Of a stretch of DNA of 64,000 nucleotides, positions 58,307 to 64,000 are shown one piece after another; positions within the stretch are counted from its first letter, which is position 1; each line of letters starts with the position of its first letter. The notes under the pieces were generated by a model that was given only the letters and a program-made list of their open reading frames with translations, searched no databases and was not told the DNA's origin. Position numbers and translations under genes: made by a program. The stretch comes from Fragilaria crotonensis (lineage: Eukaryota > Bacillariophyta > Fragilariophyceae > Fragilariales > Fragilariaceae), in NCBI GenBank assembly GCA_022925895.1, contig JAKSYS010000045.1, forward strand, positions 62,001-126,000. Direction: 5' to 3'.

Positions 58307-58857
58307 TCTGTGCTAGCAAACTGATGCTAGGATGCTTGGTCACGCTCTGGTGTTTGTGTGCGAGCGGACGCACGAGTGGGCGGGAAGATTGTAAATAATG
58401 CTATCATGATGTTTAATAGGAAAAATGACCTAATTTGGGCGCCTTGAAAGGTTCGGCTGTGTGTTTGCATTTGATGTTGTAAAAATGTTGGCCTTTCTTA
58501 TACACACTGAGAAACACCTGGGCCGTTTGTCCCTGACAAGGTGTTCATTTGCGTTGATGATTGCTGTTGGCGAAAGGCCCGCGTCGCAATCGTATCGTGT
58601 CCAATGCTACGACACTAATGTGATACGATATCGAGTCCAATTCGAGTTGATGGACTCAAATCGCTATCAAGTCTCTCACAACATGCAGCAATACTACTTC
58701 TGATCTGATATCACCTACTCCGAGTATTATAGTCACTTCGAATCCTCATGAAGTGCGGAGGGTTCTTGTCAAATCGAATGAACCAGGCGGAGTTGCATCA
58801 CAGATCACAGCTTTTGACAATCACCTCCCACGCCATCGTAACAGTACCAACACCTCA
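58307..58857. other. Intergenic, no gene seen
   Basis: 551 bases with only short uninformative ORFs; includes the PAS-gene 3' UTR. Confidence 0.55.
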
Positions 58858-59304
58858 TTATCGTTGATTGGATTTGAAGTAATGCAAGGTCGAGCGAGGA
58901 ATATCCAATTCCGCGGAAAGTTCCCGGATGCTCATGTTTTTGTGCTTGGGAATGGACTTGATTGCCTCGCGAACTTCATCGGCATTCCACTTTTTCTTCC
59001 GACCGCACTTGTTCTTCTGTGGCGACGATCGGAAAGCACGAACGTCTGGATCTTCAAAGTTTTGGATTGCGCGTGCCCAAACTCGTCGGATCGTTTGCGG
59101 ATTAACTTGATACGATTCGGCCACTGCCGACAGGACTCCGCGTCGTAACTTTTTGGGATTACCCTCTTGGACGGACAGCACCAAGGTCGACACGATTCGT
59201 TTCCTATCATCAGATGTGAGTTCTCGTTTTCGTTTCTCCTTCTGTTCGGGAGCTGGTCTATCAGTGCTAGTGGTAACTGGTTGATCGGGCGACTTTGAGT
59301 CCAT
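58858..59304 (-). CDS. Orphan helix-turn-helix protein, transposase N-terminal type
   Basis: 148 residues. After a Pro/Lys-rich start comes a helical region (LTSDDRKRIVSTLVLSVQEG, LRRGVLSAVAESYQVNPQTI) then a second HTH (MSIRELSAELDIPRSTLHY). This pair is found at the N-terminus of mariner-like transposases of protists. The DDE catalytic part is absent: the ORF stops at FKSNQR and nothing downstream on this strand restores it. It could be a truncated transposase or a domesticated DNA-binding protein. The reading frame is intact. Confidence 0.6.
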   Translation of the reverse strand: MDSKSPDQPVTTSTDRPAPEQKEKRKRELTSDDRKRIVSTLVLSVQEGNPKKLRRGVLSAVAESYQVNPQTIRRVWARAIQNFEDPDVRAFRSSPQKNKCGRKKKWNADEVREAIKSIPKHKNMSIRELSAELDIPRSTLHYFKSNQR

Positions 59305-59559
59305 GGCGAGTCAAGGGTGTAAAAAGGTGGATGGGTTGGATGGAATCATGCATGATGGGGCAAATGACAGTTTCATGTTTCATTCCTCATTCCCCAGTGG
59401 AAGTAGCTAAATTCATCATCATCATTGCAGGTCTTCGACAAGAAAAGATATTTCAAGCCGGCAGTACTTGTACTTGTATGACATAGCTCAAATTCAAATG
59501 TTGTTGATCCGGTATTTGGCCAGGTCAGTACTGGAGTACTACTCTGCAGTGTCTCGGAT

Positions 59560-59765
59560 CGGGTGCCCGTTACCCGCACCCACGGGTATACCCGCTGTAC
59601 CCGTGATCGGGTACGGGTGCGGGTGCGCCCAGGGCAAACGGGCGGGTGACGGGTGGGTGCGCTGCAGATCCGATACGGGTACGGGTACGGGTACGGGTGG
59701 TAATCTCGAGGAAGCGGGCGGGTACGGGTACTAAAACGACTAGTACGAGTACGAGTACGGGTGGC
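59560..59765. repeat. G-rich GGGTAC/GGGTGC repeats, left subterminal region of hAT
   Basis: Irregular repeats of GGGTAC, GGGTGC and their complements (CCCGTACCC, CGGGTACGGGTACGGG), first in one orientation and then the other. They lie directly inside the left inverted repeat, where hAT transposases bind repeated motifs. Confidence 0.85.
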
Positions 59766-59838
59766 AATTTAGTTGGCCCTGGTCCCGGTACCAGCCAGTC
59801 ACAACCACATAATCATAAATCCTTTGCCAACATTGACA

Positions 59839-61975
59839 ATGAATGCATCTGAGATCAAGAAGGAGCTGCAGGAGTCATTGCTTGAGGCCCATGTTCCTAG
59901 CCACGCTGTCATCACCTGGCCGCCCAAGGACCTGCCGTCGAGAAACCCAATTTGGGAACGGTTTGGCCCCATTGTTTGCAAAGCTGGTAACAAGGTTGTG
60001 CAGGTGTGGGAGTCGGAGTTGATCACAATCACGTTTGTTAGATGCAAGTCTTGTAGCACCCCATATGCATGGACATCATCGCGTGGAACCAACACCCTAC
60101 TAGCTAGGCATAAGTGCCCAGTGAAGGTAGCCACTGGTGTCAGTTCCTCACACTCAATGGTGCTGTGGGCCCGCCAACATGTTCAACCAACCGCCGGTCA
60201 GAAGCAAATGGTCTTGAAGTCGTGCGCAGCGATGTGCTTCGTTGATATGCGCCCGTTCGAAATTGTCTCCGGTGCGGGCTTCCAGTCCTTACTGCAGACA
60301 GTCCTTGATATTGGAGTCTCTTCCAAGAATCCGATTCGCATTACTGATTTACTCAGGGACAGGTCGACGATCAAGCTGGCAGTGGTTGAGGCATATGAGC
60401 TGACTCGCCGGGTTCTTATTGCTCAACTCCAGGCGCACTTCAACGACAAGATGGACGCCGGGAGCACTCTCGATATCTGGACTGAACCGCTGACCAGCAT
60501 TGCTTACCTCTCCGTGACGATGCACTACATTGATGCCAATTTCAAACATAATGCCCGCACATTGCAGGTTGACCAGTTTCCCGATGTCTCACATACGGCC
60601 AAAGCCGTTCTTGCGGAGTTTAAGAAGTGCATCATTCCGTTCACAGGGAATTCAGCAACATGAATGGGCCGTTCAAGAAGCAGATCAGGGTCACCACCGA
60701 CCATGCCTCAAACAACTCTGGACAAGATGGGCTGCCTTCCGAGTTTGACTGGATCGGCTGCGCGGATCATTCAATCAGCACATGCGTGTCGTTCATCCTC
60801 GACAAGCGAACCAAGATCGTGAACGGGAAGAGGAGCAAGCCTTTCTACCAGTTCTACGAAGAAGCGCCAGCCGTGTTCGATTTGTTGGAGAATTGCAAGG
60901 AGCTCATCACATACGTGAAACGGGTCGGACTTAACAAGCATCTCACGCCTAAGCTCCAGCAGGGCTGTCCAACCAGATGGAACAGCATTTTGATCATGAC
61001 AAACAGTATCGCCTGCGAGTTCAATCGACACTATGAGACGCTCGCCTCCCGTGACAAGGCGCATAAGATGGACTGCATTAATCAGCCACTCCTTGATGAG
61101 TTGGTGAGGTTCCTCAATGTTTTCCAGATTGCAACAAAGGAGCTTGAGGCGTACAAGGCGCCGACATTGCATCTAGTTGCCCACTGGCGAAAGGTCATGT
61201 TGGAACACTGTGACAATGTGGACGAGGAGCGCGTGGTGAAGGGCAGGGACAACATCGAGGTGACGCTCCCACCCGATTCCGAGGCAATAAAGCGCATCAA
61301 GGAGCTCATTCAGGGCCAGATCACCCAGAAGTTTCGCTTGACGGCTCTGCATGCAGCGGCAGCATACCTAGATCCCCGTCAGAGCTCAAACATCGGCGAT
61401 CTGGAGGTCAACGAGGAGCTTCTAGCCGAGGCCATTGCCGTGGTCAAGTCAACCATGATCCGCAACGGGCCTCCCACCCCGACCGTGACCGTCGGCGAAA
61501 AGCGCCTGGCCACAACCGCCGCACGCCATGCCCGCAGGCCAAAGCGCTCTCAAGTCATCACGGACATTAGTCGCCGTGGCATTAACGACTATTCCAGTGA
61601 TGACGATGAAGGCGATTCAGAAGATGATGAGGACAGGGTTCCGCGCGAGGGGGCTGTGGAGATCCAAGTCCTGGCCGAGCTGCAGGCACATGCAGTATAC
61701 AAGCTCACCAAGTCTGAGAAGAAGATGATGAAGGAAGCTGATCAGGACAGCTCTGGCACTGGGCTTTGCTGTGGTGGAAGTCAAAAACTTTGACTTGGCC
61801 TATCCTGGCTCGCGCTGCACGATCAATCCTCGCTTTACCGGCGGCCAGCTCCATGTCGGAGAATAACTTTTCTGCTAGCGGGAGCACAGTCTCAAAGAAG
61901 CGGAACAATTTGAAACCTGCCACGGTCAACCAGTTGATGTTCCTCCGTTCCAACAAGGACCTGAGCAAATGGTGA
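59839..61975 (+). pseudogene. hAT transposase, two frame breaks
   Basis: The start is taken at ATG 59839 (MNASEIKKEL); an in-frame ATG at 59773 would add 22 residues inside the repeats. Seen: a BED-like zinc finger (CKSCSTPYAW...LLARHKCP, about 60050-60120), the catalytic region (LDIWTEPLTSIAYLSVTMHY; VTTDHASNN; GCADHSISTCV; CPTRWNSILIM), an acidic linker (about 61590-61650), and the C-terminal dimerisation block (WPILARAARSILALPAASS, about 61800-61860). Frames change near 60643 and near 61755; lengthening TT and C by one base would join all three. All parts of a hAT transposase are present. Confidence 0.87.
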
Positions 61976-62289
61976 AGAACGAACGGTCAGAAAGACAATT
62001 GAATAGTACAGCAGCACCACAACAAATTGTTCGCCTGTATATGTATACATGCTCTAGAGTCTAGAGGGGGTACAGAGTACATGTATTGTATAGACAGAAG
62101 TCAACTACTAGTAGTACCCAGTTAATCGGTACCTGGTACTAGCATTCAGCTTGCATTCGTACTTAATCTCCTGCTGGTACCTGGTACAGGTACTACCAGT
62201 AAGTCATTTCCCAAATTCTTAACCAGAAATCTGTGGCCGAAAGTGCGAACCAGAGACGGGAATTTCTGAAAACATCAAACCCATGGGTA

Positions 62290-62815
62290 CCCACGTAAAG
62301 CTACGCTCACGGAAGTACCAGCCCAAACCCACCCAGAACCCATACGATCTACCAAGACCAACCCAAACCCACCCAAACCCAGTAGCCAGTCCTGGAGTAC
62401 ATGGTTCTACTACTACCGGTAGCAAACATCTACTGTCATTTTTTGCTATGATTTGCCGGCCCACCCAGACCCACCCATGAAATCCTGAGCTCACCCAAAA
62501 CCCACCCTTAACCCAATGGGTTTGGGTGGGCCGTGGGTTTGGGTGGGCTGGGTTTGAAATTCCCGTCTCTGGTGCGAACGCCGATTTCGACCTAACACAT
62601 CTCTCTATGTCATACAAGTCTTCCCGGGTACGGGCACGGGTGAACTTTTCATAGACGTAGTGGGCTGTGGGCAAGCACGGGTACGGGTACATCACGGATA
62701 CTCGTGGGCGGGTCTGGGCACGGGTGAACTTTTCATAGACGTAGTGGGCAGGCACGGGTATGGGTACATCACGGATACTCGCGGGCGGGTGTGGGCACGG
62801 GTGACCTTCCCGAGT
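62290..62815. repeat. Right subterminal repeats of hAT
   Basis: Two groups: CCCA(A/C)CCCA-type and GGGTTTGGGTGGG repeats at 62320-62560, in facing orientation so they could pair as a hairpin; then two longer units of about 100 bases (62635-62725 and 62726-62815) containing GGGCACGGGTGAACTTTTC and ATCACGGATACTCG. The second group echoes the left-end repeats. Confidence 0.8.
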
Positions 62816-62839
62816 CAAATCCGAGACACTGCTACTCTG

Positions 62840-63852
62840 GACTCTGGAGTACCGGTAGTTTGGTACCAGTACTACATTACGAGTACTCTGAGTCTGGCGT
62901 CTGGAATACTAGCGTAGTCGGAGTAATCGTATGGCTGGAATCAAATTCTGTGTATTTTGGGTAGCGTCCGTAGGTCTGGTACGCTATTTATTTAGATTGC
63001 CTCCGGTACATCGAAGCTTAACTCGTTGATTGCCATGCTTCATTGTTGTCGACTTTGATCATCACATCTCTTTTGCTACATTGCATCTCCCGCGTGCACA
63101 GATAGCTTGAAAGCACTATCACGAGCATGATGAGTGGTAGCAGCATCTGTGCACGCGGCAAACACAATTCCCAAACATTTATTATATCATGTTTGAGGAC
63201 CGTTTTTGCTGAATCGCCACTGCACGGCAGATGGCTGCCTGCAGAGCAACTTCGGCAATACATGCACATGAAGTGCATGATTGGAGACGACATATCATTC
63301 AATTTGTCCACTATGATGAGAGTCGTCAACAAGGTACTTCCGTCAGTGAGTACCATCAGGGAACGCAAATCTCTGGTTTATCCATTTTAATGTAATATTT
63401 CATAACATAATAATGTAGTGACCAGAGTTTTTATAGAAAATATGTATATTCTACATCATTATGCAAATGCATATCGTGCGTTGAAGATCCAAATTCTCGG
63501 ACATTCTGTTTCACATAAATATTTGAGTTTAACATCATTTGTTCCCTAAATACTGCATGTTGCACATATTACTTTGGCAGTTTCAGTTCCATTCCTCTTC
63601 TTCTCCATCGTCTCTTCCTTCCATAATCGTGACTTGTGCAGTGAGTCCTATACTGCGTATACTACATACTCACCGTCTTCTCATTATACTCACGCGCCAA
63701 TTTTTCCTTTGTGTGATGGGCGTCAAATGCTAGTATTACGACTACAAGGACGAGGCATCATTCTCCTCATTTTTTCTCTACGTTGTCATCTGTTGTATGC
63801 TTTATATTCATTGATTCCAACATCATCCCTTCTGCATTTCCTTGTTAAGAGA
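62840..63852. other. Intergenic, with one short inverted repeat
   Basis: About 1 kb with no supported gene. A perfect 13-bp inverted repeat (CGCGTGCACAGAT at 63091-63103; its complement at 63145-63157) encloses 41 bases. Short ORFs at 63127-63390 and 63539-63733 have no domain. Confidence 0.5.
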
Positions 63853-64000
63853 ATGTTTGTTTGCTACAACATGAACTGCTACTCGCAGTTCCGAACTGAA
63901 CGCGGTTTACAACAGCATTTGTGGCACAGTTCTGCCTGCAAGGATTACATGTTGGAACAAAGGGATACTGATGCCGGTATCGAGGCCATTAATAGCACAC
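63853..64000 (+). CDS. Start of an ORF with a C2H2-like finger (cut by window end)
   Basis: ATG at 63853 opens a frame that is still open at the window end. It begins MFVCYNMNCYSQFRTERG and has C-x4-C-x12-H-x4-C spacing (QQHLWHSSAC), a finger-like motif found at the start of some transposon-encoded proteins of diatoms. Too short to name. Confidence 0.35.
   Translation, partial: MFVCYNMNCYSQFRTERGLQQHLWHSSACKDYMLEQRDTDAGIEAINST

Larger units (their letters stand above)
59547..62831 (+). mobile_element. hAT-family DNA transposon, complete
   Basis: 3285 bp with terminal inverted repeats CAGTGTCTCGGAT / ATCCGAGACACTG and the 8-bp target duplication CTACTCTG on both sides (59539-59546, 62832-62839), both diagnostic of hAT. 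It encodes one transposase in three frame segments, and both ends are filled with G-rich short repeats. Confidence 0.95.

Noticed and set aside
62219-62818. Minus-strand ORF of 199 residues at the hAT right end
   Set aside because: Entirely built from the subterminal repeats; its length follows from the repeat period.
1-64000. tRNA, rRNA, CRISPR arrays or bacterial-type operons
   Set aside because: Looked for and not seen; spliced genes and eukaryotic elements exclude a prokaryotic origin.

Overview
This is eukaryotic nuclear DNA, almost certainly from a diatom and probably a pennate one. The evidence is protein-coding genes with short GT-AG introns (46 to 121 bases), bipartite plastid-type presequences on diaminopimelate decarboxylase and a rhomboid protease, a ubiquitin E1 that begins with a signal peptide, class C (GABA-B-like) receptors of the diatom type, and Copia elements of the diatom kind. 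The genus cannot be told from the sequence alone.

Layout. 1-7383 (+): the last exons of a giant VPS13-type lipid-transfer protein. 7873-11178 (-): signal-peptide-bearing ubiquitin-activating enzyme E1, convergent with VPS13. 11479-19813 (+): a young Copia retrotransposon (Copia-1) with near-identical LTRs and a 5-bp target duplication; its 5' LTR is split by a 1040-bp Mutator-like non-autonomous element. 19848-26385 (-): a second Copia element with a chromodomain-like segment (Copia-2). 27288-30055 (-): decayed class C GPCR. 30069-35312 (-): a retroelement of uncertain, DIRS-like affinity. 35313-39990: no gene I can support. 40031-42757 (+): the better-preserved inverted partner of the GPCR, followed by an internally deleted receptor remnant. 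44825-49034: a PIF/Harbinger DNA transposon with TAA target duplications. 49329-52537 (-): a large DDE transposase. 53155-54730 (+): plastid diaminopimelate decarboxylase. 55356-56459 (+): rhomboid protease. 57432-58306 (+): a three-exon PAS-domain protein with a mitochondrial-type presequence. 58858-59304 (-): orphan transposase HTH domain. 59547-62831 (+): a complete hAT element with 8-bp target duplication. 63853-64000 (+): start of a C2H2-like ORF cut by the window end.

How it fits together. Two host gene islands (1-11.2 kb and 53-58.3 kb) flank about 40 kb of stacked mobile elements and a rearranged receptor locus. The host islands hold housekeeping and organelle functions: inter-organelle lipid transport, ubiquitin activation (the presequence suggests the periplastidal SELMA import machinery), plastid lysine synthesis and intramembrane proteolysis. 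They do not form an operon or a single pathway.

A pattern that cuts across the window: nearly every frame break in the repeats can be explained by a one-base change in a homopolymer run, whereas about 13.6 kb of host coding sequence shows none. This fits either genuine decay of elements or long-read indel errors left unpolished in multi-copy sequence, and it should be settled before any element here is called dead.
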